Below are positions 33,229 to 43,116 of a stretch of 64,000 nt of DNA, in pieces. The notes beneath the pieces were generated by a model. That model saw only the letters and a program-made list of their open reading frames with translations, was not told the origin of the DNA and did no database searches. Each line of letters starts with the position of its first letter. Positions within the stretch are counted from its first letter, which is position 1. A program made the position numbers and the translations under genes. The stretch covers positions 62,001-126,000 of the forward strand of contig WSYH01001245.1 of assembly GCA_036426205.1 (NCBI GenBank). Reading direction: 5' to 3'. Source of the DNA: Ascaphus truei (Eukaryota; Chordata; Amphibia; Anura; Ascaphidae).

Positions 33229-34150
33229 GAAACTGAAATAAATCCAGCATAAATGGGGAAGCTATTAGACAAATACCATTACGAATTTTATTTTTAAGTG
33301 ATGTAATTTTGTTCTACAGTAAATCATTTTTTAATGTGTCCCGGTCTCTACCTTTGAAAATCTGGTCACCCTAAGTAGCATATTTAAAGCTATATATTTT
33401 TAATGTAAATGCATTTCATTTGTCATGTTCTTTGTGAACATGTAATTTGTACAACAGCATTAAAAATGTAAACAGGCCATGCAGACTGTCGCTGTCTACG
33501 TTCATAGAAAGCTCCAGGCTCTTTTTACCTTAAGTGCAATTAGATTTTTCACAAGTCCGACTTGTCTCCTTTCTCTAATTATCCAATCTGCAGGAGGGCA
33601 CAGTTTCCTGCTGAGTGGATTACAAATTACAAGGACACTGTGTTTCTTCTTGATTGTGTCTTTTCTGTGCTACACACCTGTGAAATCTTCCCCTAACAAA
33701 GGAAAAAAACACAAATGCAGAGAACTGGAGTCCTAGTACAGTATATGCATACGCACCATGTTCATTTTTTAAAGTTTTTTTTCAAACTCATTTATTTTTC
33801 TATATTATTGTGCAACAATGTAGCCTATGTATTTTTAATTTCTATAAAAACCTGATTTCTTTATGGACCAAATAAGTAATAATTTCAGCCCACCATAAGA
33901 AATATGATAAAGCAATATGGAATATCAATACAAAGCTATTAACATTTTAAATGCCATAACCTTAAAATGATGTATGTATGCTACAAAAATGTTAAATGTT
34001 GATTGAAAAGGGATATGCCAATATTCTTGTGTAATTAAAGGGGTAATGTTTTAAAATATTTTTAAAGGGTGGGAACCACGATTTGGGGGACCCTGACCAA
34101 AAACCACTATTTTCAGCTTTGGTGACTACCTGTTACCTGAGATACTTACA
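33229..34150. other. No recognised gene
   Basis: The sequence is AT-rich with frames of at most 85 codons and no known domain. It is reproduced in the second copy (57025-57930). Confidence 0.5.
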
Positions 34151-34881
34151 CAGTTACATAGTTTCATAGTAGATGAGGTTGAAAAAAAGACATACGTCCA
34201 TCAAGTTCAACCTATGCTAAATTTAGACAACAGATACTTTATCCTATATCGATACTTACTTATTGATCCAGAGGAAGGCAAACAAAAAAACCCCAGTGAC
34301 ATAGCAGCCAATAATTTCTCATAAGGAGAAAAATAAATAGCTTTCAGACTCCAAGAATTGACATTCGGATTACTCCCTGGATCAACATCCTTTCCATGTT
34401 TACTTACAGTATTTGGTATATCCCTGTATACCTTTCCTATCTAAAAAGATGTCCAACCTTTTTTGAACAAATCTATTGTATCTGCCATCACAGTCTCCAT
34501 GGGTAATGAATGCCACATTTTAACTGCGCTTACTGTAAAGAAACCTTTCCTTTGCTGGTGGTGAAATCTCCCTTCCTCCAACCTTAAGGGATGCCCCCAG
34601 TGTCCTTTGTACTGCCCACGGGATGAATAGTTCTTTTGAAAGCTCCTTGTACTGTCCCTGAATATATTTGTATATAGTTATCATATCCCCTCTTAGACAC
34701 CTCTTTTCTAATGTAAATAAATATAATTTAGCTAGCCTCTCCTCATAAGTTACATTGTCCATCCCCTTTATTAATTTGGTGGCTCTTCTCTGCACTCTCT
34801 CTAGTTCCATAATGTCCTAAGGAGTGGTGTCAAAATTGTACTTCATATTCAAGGTGTGGTCTTACTAATGCTTTGTAAATG
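34151..34881 (-). mobile_element. CR1-like LINE 3' fragment, opposite orientation
   Basis: The minus strand encodes [49 protein letters not shown] and ELFIPWAVQRT (frame 34520-34810), then degenerates. The 3' end starts at 34151 with the complement of ctatgaaactatgtaactg. It is the same family and covers the same region as the fragment at 15733-15935 plus 29750-30283, about 4 kb away and inverted. Confidence 0.82.
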
Positions 34882-35065
34882 GTCCGTTACACAGACAAGG
34901 TAAATGGGCATAAAGGGGTTAATGTATACCTGAGATCATCCACGGGGCCCCTAGTAGACAGAGGGGTACCTAGTACTCTCCCAGAGGGGGGGAGGAAACA
35001 TGGGTTATATTTGTTTAACAAAATAATTATATTGAATTTTAGTTGTTATCAACTGACTGAAGAAT
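34882..35065. other. Short non-coding spacer
   Basis: It contains acacagacaaggtaaatggg and a G-rich run near 34985. Nothing further was identified. Confidence 0.4.
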
Positions 35066-35402
35066 GGAGTCTCTGGAGCTGAACCCAATTAATTTCAGCT
35101 CTGGGGATTCCCTGCTTCCGGAAATACTTAACTCTGAATTAGGTGCCGGTAGCAGCTCTCTTTGGCTGCAAAGGATCATGTAATGGCCACTGTTCAAAAA
35201 TGTTGCATCCTGCAAGCCAATAAGAAGCCGTGATGTCATTGATGTTTGCTTCCTATTGGCCCAATGTGATCCAAGAGCTTTAAACTTTAAAGCCCTGATT
35301 TCTCAGCCGCAGCAGCTACCGGCATCTACTTCAGAGATAAGTATCTCCAGAAGCTTGGGGTCGCCATAACTGAAATCAATGGTATTCAGCTCCGGAAACT
35401 CC
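35066..35402. mobile_element. Foldback element with ~95-bp inverted arms
   Basis: The left arm 35066-35160 (ggagtctctggagctgaa... tgccggtagcagctct) is complementary, with scattered mismatches, to 35306-35402 (agccgcagcagctaccggca... cagctccggaaactcc). The middle has no coding capacity. Such a structure is expected of a non-autonomous DNA transposon. No target duplication could be fixed. Confidence 0.6.
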
Positions 35403-36875
35403 CTACTTCAATCCCCTCCCCCCCTCCTCTGCGGGGATAGTCCTCTGGCAATGGTACAGCCACCTTGCGGTCCCGCGGCTTGCCCCAGTGCTGAAAACAA
35501 TAAGGCTTGCTACATCTGTAAACGCAGATGCTAAACAACAGGAAAACTTCATATATGGAGTCCAATTTATGTAATTTATTTTCATCATAAACAGAATACA
35601 AACTAGGGGATGCTTTTCAGTACAGGAGCAAGATTGTACCGTATAAGGATATCTTACTGTATTGGTTACATTTATCTAAACTAAGATATGGATCTGATTT
35701 ATTTCACGACTGACTGCTCTATGCAATGTAGGTGATGTTCCGCCACAGCAATGCAATGATAAAAGAATGCACAACAACCTGTTTCATGCACTTAATGGTT
35801 TTTGGTTGATAAAAGATAATTTCCTTGACAAATTTCCACACTGGAGGTAGACTGGGTTTATTTCCCTAATGTGTATAAATAACTATCCAAAAAGCTCTTT
35901 CACTTCCATCATCATAGAGCACAATGTTGCAGAACAATTTAACAATTAACCTATCTAAGAAAAATAAGGCAATAAATGTAAATATAGATACATCCCACTG
36001 CTGTTTATGTTAATGGCAAGAAGTTTCTCTATGTTGTAGCATTATTTAAAGTTTTATAAATCATGTCCTAAAATATCAATTGTTAGTCCAAATTAAAAAG
36101 CTATCACCTAATTCTGAAGTACTCATTTATTTTGGACTGTAATGGATGCACAGCCATTATTGTACAGCTACTGTTAAATAGGAGTGCTGGCTTTCTAGAA
36201 TGGATAACAAACCTTTTCATATTTACAAAAGGAAAGAAAACTAATGACATCAGACCTCAGGGGCTTAAAGCTTCCAAATATTATTATTAAAATTGAATTA
36301 TTTTAGAACTTTGGTTGCCATAGAAACTTGTCACAGGTTTTTAAATGTATTCAGTGCATACTTTGATCTGGAGTAAATTGGGTTATTTCATACAGCTCTT
36401 CAAACAAGAAAGAAGCGATTCATCGGGTAACAACTACAAACAAATACAACAGAAGAATAATAGGTAATTACGTTAGATCTATACATGTCCGCAAAACTGC
36501 TTCCTGTCTCACAGACTAAATACTTCATGTTATAAACGGCAACCTAAAAAAAAAAGAAATCATTGCAATATTTGGAATGATTCATTATGTAGAAGTACAA
36601 TCAATTATTGGTGCCTACAAACAAAGGAATGTATTAAAAGGGAAATTAAGTGATTATGTAAAACAGCTGCAAAGAAAATGATGCCAGAAAACAAGGCATT
36701 TGGTACAAGACGGCTTGTACACATACAAGTAGTAGTGATGGGTCTCTGTAAGAGCACAGCACAGCAGATCATTAGAACTTGAAGTGTATCAATCTCTTGT
36801 AAATTGCAGCATACACCTTACATTCACTTTATAAAGTTGTTATATATATATAAAGTTGTCAGTTATATATATATA
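35403..36875. other. No recognised gene; AT-rich
   Basis: Only short frames with no domain are present. A (TA)n microsatellite at about 36840-36876 is where the next LTR element inserted. Confidence 0.5.
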
Positions 36876-37705
36876 TGTAACGGATTTTCTGGACTGGCCT
36901 GACCCACCCAATCTCATATTGGCCCCTGTGGTCTAACCAGTCCCCATTACAGTGTGATGTCTGGTTGTGCACCTGTTGGCAACAGGACTCCTGAGTCTCC
37001 CGCATGATGTTGTGTGGGGATTGCCAACCCAGACAGGCAGCTGAGGTAGTGTGCTGAGTCCTACCTAGATCCAGTGCAGCGCCTCCACCTCATCAGGATC
37101 CCGGCGTCTGCTTGGGGATGGTTCTGATGAGGAACTCCTCTGTGGTGCTTCTCTCCATTGTTCAGCTGCTTCCCTCTGAAAGGTTCCTCATTTTCTAATG
37201 GAGTTGCTTCCACCTCTCCCCTAAGGAAGATTCACCAGCTTCTCTCTGTCTGCCTTGTGCTGCCAGACTCACAGCTCTGCATCAGACTACTGCAACAATG
37301 TTGAAGACCTCCATGTGCCTCTTACTGAACAGAGGCAGCACAACAACAGGAACTCAACTAACTTTAGACAGTGCTGTGTCTTATATCACCTAGGAACAGG
37401 CACATCTCTGATGTCACTAACCGTGGACACACAGCATGTTGTCACTTCCTATGGGACATATGACACCTCACCAGGGTGTGAGGGCATACCAGACGAAATG
37501 CCTCAGACTGCAATTCTTACACATGTTTTGGGGTGAGCATTTCTGCTCCTTTGCTGTGGTTGGGTGTTGGGTGTTGTGTTGGGGTTGTTGGAGTGTGTTT
37601 GCCTGGGGTCTCCTTTGTGTTTGGGGTGGGTGGAGGTTTCTCATGTGTGGGGGGTGGTGTTGCTGTGGCTGTACAGATATGTACACCAATTTTACACATG
37701 GTACA
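36876..37705 (-). repeat. 3' LTR of the unknown-ORF element (left copy)
   Basis: It matches the right LTR except for two structural changes: a ~97-bp loss at about 37154, which removes the only minus-strand AATAAA seen in the partner (41698-41703), and a G/T-rich ~190-bp segment at about 37485-37675 in place of ~85 bp. The second copy at 60596-61287 shares the loss but not the G/T-rich segment. Confidence 0.82.
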
Positions 37706-37717
37706 TTCTCCCCCTGG
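37706..37717 (-). other. Polypurine tract of the unknown-ORF element
   Basis: The minus strand reads ccagggggagaa directly before the TGTACC start of the 3' LTR. Confidence 0.7.
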
Positions 37718-37908
37718 TGGAACCCAACGTCCCGGCTGGGATCTAAATTTGCGGAACCTTCCTTCAGGTAGCACTGCAAAACATAACAACACACATTACA
37801 GTACATATCTTTTCATCACAATATATAACAGATACATCCTAACTTTAGATGATAACAACCAGGATTACTCCCTGATGGAGTATCCATTAGTGGTACTACC
37901 ATACCCTC

Positions 37909-40836
37909 TTACGGTGGCCTACGCACAGCATGGTCCACTGGGCGTAGAGCAGCAATGCTGTAACCCTCTGGGTGACACTTCTCATCTAACCCGCCAGGAT
38001 CCCAATCTTCTTCCCCTGATCCTTCCTCCTCATCAGTGCCATATCCCCTATCCTCACCAGTGGAACCCATCTTAAACTCAATTTCTCCCTCCATGAGGGG
38101 CTCAGCGACATATGGGTATTCCAGGCCATGCGAGTGTTTGTACTTGGCTATAATAGCCCTCTCGGCCCGGCTGCTCCTAGTCAGCTCTGCGTTCCCTGCC
38201 CTCCCTGGCAACACCCATGACAGGGGCTCGTCTGTGTCCACGGGGTCAGATAATATCCCAGGCCCCATAGGCTCTATATTATGCTGACATATCTGAAACC
38301 ATTGTTCCTGCATCTCCCTCATCCTTTGGACCGGTGTAAATTCCCCCACCGCCCACCAATAGTCCACTACGTCCTCTTTCTGTAGTAAGAACCGTGTGCG
38401 GTCCATCCACCCCACGTATCCCTCAAATAAGGGAGCCCACCATCGGGTCTCCTTACGTTCCTCAGACCCCCACTCAAGTGAGTCCCCCTCCTCTGTATCC
38501 CCCCAAGAAGATACCCCAGAGGTCCTTGATGAAAGAGGCCTAGACCACCTCTCTTGTTTGGAGCTATCCTGAGACTTAACTACGGCCACACTAGGTACCC
38601 ATCGGGACTCGGATACTTTTCCCAACTGCCCTCCACCCCTCGACCCACCATCAGAGGCGTAGCTGTTCAGTCTCTCCCCAGTCCGTTCCTCACCGATTCC
38701 CTGGGACCCTTCCGACACTCCCAAACTGGATGTGGACCCACGGGAAAAGGTGACAGGGACAGGGGCATTACCTAGGGCATGGGTTTGGGCATAAGGATGG
38801 GCAAATGGTAGCCGCGGGGTTCCGACCCGCTCTCTGCCTTCGGATAGTCCCGTATCATTGCGAGGACTCTCCGCTGGCTGAGCCTCACCCTTCTCGGCTC
38901 TCCTCGCTGCCTGCCAGCTCTTTGTTGTCACAGGTGATCGGGAAGCACTGCCCGATCGCCGAGGCGTTGTGGTTCTCTCTCTGGTCGTTCCGCTACCTCC
39001 GCCGGAAGTGACGTCATCACCGGAACCGGATACTCCGCCATCTTGCGATGGATCCCCATGCGGGATCTCTTCCTCCTCATCGACATTCGCCGCCGGAAGT
39101 GATGGTTCTGCTCTCCGCTCCGCTTGGGCCTGGGCTAGGCCTTCCTCTGCCATTGCCACCACCGGCGCCTGGGGAGGGTAAGAATGTATCTCACCGCTCC
39201 GTCGGCTCGGGATGGAATCTTCTCCTCCTTCCGCGCTGTAAGTCACCACGGCCGTGGGACTCCGCCGCTCCGGTTGTCTCCGCACAGGCGATCTCGGCAC
39301 CTCGAGACTCCGCTCCGCTGTGACACAGGTAAGTGCTGGTTCTTTTGCAGCACCGCAGTAGTGGTCCGCCGGTAGGCGCATCACCACCGATGTCGGGCTT
39401 GCCTGCTCCTCGTCCGATGAAGCAGACTCCGACGCTAGTAGTGGCACTTCCGCAGGGAACCGACGGTGAGGTTCCAGGTTCTCACCGCGGTTGTAGACCC
39501 CTTTCTCTCTAGGCTCCGTTGCGATCATTAGGAGCGATCCCCATTCTCCGGGATCAACTGGTTCGGTGCAGGCCGCACGCGGGGCTTCAGCCGTCAGCAT
39601 GGCTGTGTCCGCTCCCGCCTCCTCGGTCTGCCCAGGTACGAAGGGCTGCCTGGCCCCTAGGTAGTGGATGCCACATTGGGGACACCTTGCCGTGGTGCTA
39701 GCTTCTCCGCCGGGTAACCTGTACTGCGTGCACAGGCACCGCAATGTCTCTTTGTCCCCAGTCTTGACTACCAGGAAGCCTCCTGGCAATGAATAGGGAT
39801 ATATGTCCATCTCGCTTTTGGTAGTGCTGGTTACAGGAGACACTTTGCACAGTGGTCTCTCCTGTTCACCAGCTCCTCGCAACTGTGGGACAGGAAGCTC
39901 ACATCCAGCTCCTCCCTCAGACAACTCAGGTCTTGCCTGGCAGAGATAGAGACCCCTCCCCCTGGTGAATATTTGGGGAGGGTCCCACAAGTTAATTGGA
40001 TGCTCCGGCACAGGGGCTGAACTTTTCACAGTCCTGGGGGGCGCGGCCTCCGATTTCGCGCCCTTATCCCCAACAGGGTGGGGTTCCTCTTTTGCCGCCA
40101 ATTCCAGCCGTTTTCTTTCAGCTGCCTTGCGTGCGAAGTACCCTTCCTTTTTGCACACCACTCCAGCTGCCGGAACTACTTCAGGTAATTGCGCCGTCGG
40201 CTCACCAGTTCCTTGGCTCGCCGGATTCATGCCCACGGGGCACAATTGGAAACCACTCCCCCTGGTTAACATTAGGGGGAGGTCCCATAGATTTATCGGG
40301 TGACCCAGCACTGGGGCTGAGTGAGTCACTGTCCATGACGGCGCGGCTGCAGCTTTCGCGCCATACCCCCCATCAGGGCGGGGTTTCCCCGTTGGCGCCA
40401 CTCCTGGCCAACTCCCTGCAAGTCTTGCATTTGCAGAATTCTCTGCACTCGGCCCACGTGGCCTCCCGGGGAAGCGGGAACCGCCATTTTGGGTTGCACT
40501 GTCAGTCTGTTCAATGAATGAGGTAGCGTTCATCTGTTTGTATGCCGACTGACAGTCACTCTCACTATGTTCTCCACTTGTTACAGCAATGTCCTCAACA
40601 CTGTCCTCCAGGGTAGTACCCTGCGGTCCTAGGCAGGACCAAAACGGTGCGGCCACAGCTTTCGCTCCACTCCAGAGCAGGCTTGTAAAAGACATGTCAG
40701 CAACAGCTTGCTCTTCAGTGGGGCGCACGCCACGTGTGCTCTCCCCATCAGCCTCCGGTCGCCATTTTGGACTATCCGCACCGCGCGGATCCTCCATTCT
40801 TGCGGTCGTCATTCCCTCGTAGTAGTTATCGTACAT
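37909..40836 (-). CDS. Unknown LTR-element protein (975 aa)
   Basis: I do not recognise this protein. The frame is open for 2.9 kb. The start is the ATG at 40836 (MYDNYYEG), because the diverged relative at 17719 also begins MYNN; a TTG 13 codons upstream is ignored. Residues below count from the ATG. A module of about 49 residues occurs twice, near 152-200 and 252-300, each with HPINLWD and then TRG.G..LC. CxC (367, 369) and CPQC (385, 388) make a zinc-ribbon-like set. About 460-790 is Ser/Pro/Glu/Arg-rich and probably disordered, with an acidic DEEEE. The C-terminal 180 residues look folded and Trp-rich (WWAPLFEGYVGWMDR, DYWWAVGEF, EQWFQICQ) and end in acidic GTDEEEGSGEEDWD. Position after the primer site suggests a gag-like role, but no CCHC knuckle or capsid motif is visible. 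Confidence 0.7.
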   Translation of the reverse strand: MYDNYYEGMTTARMEDPRGADSPKWRPEADGESTRGVRPTEEQAVADMSFTSLLWSGAKAVAAPFWSCLGPQGTTLEDSVEDIAVTSGEHSESDCQSAYKQMNATSFIEQTDSATQNGGSRFPGRPRGPSAENSANARLAGSWPGVAPTGKPRPDGGYGAKAAAAPSWTVTHSAPVLGHPINLWDLPLMLTRGSGFQLCPVGMNPASQGTGEPTAQLPEVVPAAGVVCKKEGYFARKAAERKRLELAAKEEPHPVGDKGAKSEAAPPRTVKSSAPVPEHPINLWDPPQIFTRGRGLYLCQARPELSEGGAGCELPVPQLRGAGEQERPLCKVSPVTSTTKSEMDIYPYSLPGGFLVVKTGDKETLRCLCTQYRLPGGEASTTARCPQCGIHYLGARQPFVPGQTEEAGADTAMLTAEAPRAACTEPVDPGEWGSLLMIATEPREKGVYNRGENLEPHRRFPAEVPLLASESASSDEEQASPTSVVMRLPADHYCGAAKEPALTCVTAERSLEVPRSPVRRQPERRSPTAVVTYSAEGGEDSIPSRRSGEIHSYPPQAPVVAMAEEGLAQAQAERRAEPSLPAANVDEEEEIPHGDPSQDGGVSGSGDDVTSGGGSGTTRERTTTPRRSGSASRSPVTTKSWQAARRAEKGEAQPAESPRNDTGLSEGRERVGTPRLPFAHPYAQTHALGNAPVPVTFSRGSTSSLGVSEGSQGIGEERTGERLNSYASDGGSRGGGQLGKVSESRWVPSVAVVKSQDSSKQERWSRPLSSRTSGVSSWGDTEEGDSLEWGSEERKETRWWAPLFEGYVGWMDRTRFLLQKEDVVDYWWAVGEFTPVQRMREMQEQWFQICQHNIEPMGPGILSDPVDTDEPLSWVLPGRAGNAELTRSSRAERAIIAKYKHSHGLEYPYVAEPLMEGEIEFKMGSTGEDRGYGTDEEEGSGEEDWDPGGLDEKCHPEGYSIAALRPVDHAVRRPP

Positions 40837-41352
40837 GGGGCTCCTCTCTGCGGGGCAGCCTCCACACCGGTACAATAAAGATTTCCCTGATGCACCACCA
40901 TGTGTACCTAATGTAGGCTGGACTCATGTATGCACTACCTCAGGCTAGGCTCACTCTCTCAGTGTCTGCTGTATCTCCTTCCTCCCAGTCTGTGCTCCCT
41001 ACGGTGAGGGGTCTGGAATGGGCTAGAGTACTCTGGGGCTTCCATGCAGTACTGGGGCGTCTACCTATCTTGGTTAGCCTAGCGCAGACCCTCTCCAGGA
41101 TTCCTGACCATGTTAACAGGCTATCCCTTCTGGCATCCTACCAACTAGCACTACCTCACGGTGATTAGAACAGCTATAGCCCGGCTCCAAACCCCCAACT
41201 CCTTTCAGGCCCCTAGGTCGTCCCTGCGAACTGACAATACGCCATCAGCCCCTTGACTACCCCTAGGTCCGTCCCAACGCAGCACAAAGTGGCAGCAGAC
41301 ACTCTCCCTGTTTCCCAGTGACCTAGCAAAAGCCTGTCCTGTTGACAGGTCT
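40837..41352 (-). other. Leader of the unknown-ORF element
   Basis: This is about 0.5 kb between primer site and start codon. It matches 17760-18078 and 24297-24445 of the diverged copy. It holds ctgtcctgttgacagg near the primer site, a small hairpin, but no upstream ORF of note. Confidence 0.65.
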
Positions 41353-41370
41353 ATCTCAGCAGCGCCTCCA
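41353..41370 (-). other. Primer-binding site, tRNA-Thr-like
   Basis: The minus strand reads TGGAGGCGCTGCTGAGAT two bases inside the 5' LTR. Vertebrate tRNA-Thr species end in GCCT-CCA, and as I remember the AGT isoacceptor the match is 15 of 18 bases. The same 18 bases occur at 24446-24463. Confidence 0.65.
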
Positions 41371-41372
41371 AA

Positions 41373-42166
41373 TGTAACGGATTTTCTGGACTGGCCTGAC
41401 CCACCCAATCTCATATTGGCCCCTGGTGGTCTAACCAGTCCCATTACAGTGTGATGTCTGTGGTGCACCTGTTGGCAACAGGACTCCTGAGTCTCCCACA
41501 TGATTGTTGTGTGGGGATTGCCAACCCAGACAGGCAGCTGAGGTGAGTGTGCTGAGTCCTACCTAGATCCAGTGCAGCGCCTCCACCTCATCAGATCCCG
41601 GCGTCCGCGTGGGGATGGTTCTGATGAGGACTCCTCTGTGGCTTCTCTCTGTGGCAATGACTCCACACGTCACTGAGAGTGTCTAATCAGATGCATCTTT
41701 ATTGCTTGATGTGGCCAACTGCCCTCCACAATGGGGTGTATGTAGCTCCATTGTTCAGCTGCGTTCCCTCTGAAAGGTTCCTCATTTTCTAATGGAGTTG
41801 CTTCCACCTCTCCCCTAAGGAAGATTCACCAGCTTCCTCTGTCTGCCTTGTGCTGCCAGACTCACAGTCTGCATCAGACTACTGCAACAATGTTGCAGGC
41901 TCCATGTGCCTCTTACTGAACAGAGGCAGCACAACAACAGGAACTCAACTAACTTTAGACGTGCTGTGTCTATATCACCTAGGAACAGGCCTCTGATGTC
42001 ACTAACCGTGGACACACAGCATGTTGTCACTTCCTATGGGACATATGACACTCACCAGGGTGTGAGGCAAACCTCCATGATAACTACTGGCATTCCTGCA
42101 TACTTACCAAGGTTTTACTGCCAGCATGAGAAAGAGATATGTACACCAATTTTACACATGGCTACA
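41373..42166 (-). repeat. 5' LTR of the unknown-ORF element (right copy)
   Basis: It starts tgtaacgg, ends ggctaca, and carries a minus-strand AATAAA at 41698-41703 and a TATA-like region near 41970. Compared with the left LTR it shows many single-base gaps, which suggests that unpolished sequence already begins by here. Confidence 0.82.
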
Positions 42167-42260
42167 TATATATATATATATATATATATTCCAAAGAAGC
42201 AGCCGGCACTCCACTTGCAAGTAGAAAAAATTGGGTGCTTGTCCCATAAAGCAATAATAA

Positions 42261-42444
42261 ACCATACGATACCGTTTGAAGCACGAGATCAGGAGACAGC
42301 ACTCTGGTAAGTTTGATCACAAGTTCTTTGTATTGGGGGACCGAAACGTCAGTTTATGTGTCTTTTTTTCAATACAAAGAACTTGTGATCAAATTTACCA
42401 GAGTGATGTCTCCTGATCTCGTGCTTCAAACGGTATCATATGGT
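42261..42444. repeat. Long foldback: 75-bp inverted arms
   Basis: 42261-42335 (accatacgataccgtttg... tctttgtattg) is almost perfectly complementary to 42370-42444, with a 34-base loop containing gaccgaaacgtcag. The arms differ at only a few bases. It would form a very stable hairpin. It lies between two AT tracts and has no coding content. Confidence 0.8.
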
Positions 42445-43006
42445 ATATATATATAATATATATTCCAAAGCAAATAGACAATACTGTTCTGTGCAATCTT
42501 CCGGCGGTGGTGTTACAATGGATAAAGCAAGAATGGGTTTTACTTAAAACAGTGTATCTTGGAATGTATCGGTGACTGAAGCCGATCCCTCCCCCCTGTG
42601 CAGTATGCGATTTATGACTTAAGTTGTTAAATGGTCCCTGAATGTTTGTGATGTAAGAGCGTGTGTGTGGGTGTGTATGTATGTGTATATGTATGTATGC
42701 GTATGTGTGTAAATACAGTGTATACAGCGCTTTACAAAAGGTGTGTGTAGGAGTGTATACCAGTACCAATGGCGTGGGTAGGTGTAGAAATATAAGGGGG
42801 TGTTGCATTACTATTAATGTGTGTAGATACTACAGTACGTGGTCCCTATTTGTATATAGGGACAGAATTACATTGTTGTACATATGTATGTGTAAGAGAC
42901 AGCTGTGTGTGCAGTCATATGGCACAATATGTATATATAGCCACATAATGGTATTGTCTATTTGTTTTTGATTATTACGCTCGACTAACACGTTACAGAT
43001 ACCACT

Positions 43007-43060
<54 letters not shown>

Positions 43061-43116
43061 TGTGGTACGCCAGAGGTCATGAAAAATCTCACCTCTGTCC
43101 GTCTTGTGCCCAGTGC
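42445..43116. other. No gene; microsatellites at the duplication junction
   Basis: It contains tatg/tgtg repeats (about 42655-42710) and a (TA)n run at 43009-43058. The similarity to 12266 starts roughly 60 bases after the (TA)n run. Confidence 0.6.

Larger units (their letters stand above)
36876..42166 (-). mobile_element. Complete LTR element with one long unknown ORF, no pol
   Basis: Two direct LTRs (36876-37705 and 41373-42166) start tgtaacgg and end in tgg(c)taca. On the minus strand the order is 5' LTR, primer site (41353-41370), ~0.5 kb leader, one ORF (40836 to 37909), polypurine tract (37706-37717), 3' LTR. TATA-like and AATAAA signals in the LTR also read on the minus strand. Both flanks are (TA)n, so the target duplication cannot be read unambiguously. 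No reverse transcriptase, RNase H, protease or integrase motif is present, so it must move with proteins made elsewhere. It is unlike the gag-pol elements in this window. Confidence 0.82.

Noticed and set aside
37714..37740. tggtggaacccaacgtcccg next to the left LTR as a plus-strand primer site
   Set aside because: It resembles a tRNA-Lys-type primer site, but the ORF, the TATA and AATAAA order in the LTRs, a polypurine tract next to this LTR and a tRNA-Thr-like site next to the other LTR all support minus orientation.
40837..40875. Start of the unknown ORF at the upstream TTG
   Set aside because: The ATG at 40836 is the first normal start and is where similarity with the relative at 17719 begins.
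38036..40916. Plus-strand frames of 60-173 codons opposite the unknown ORF
   Set aside because: They are shadows of the minus-strand ORF in GC-rich sequence and are not conserved in the diverged copy.
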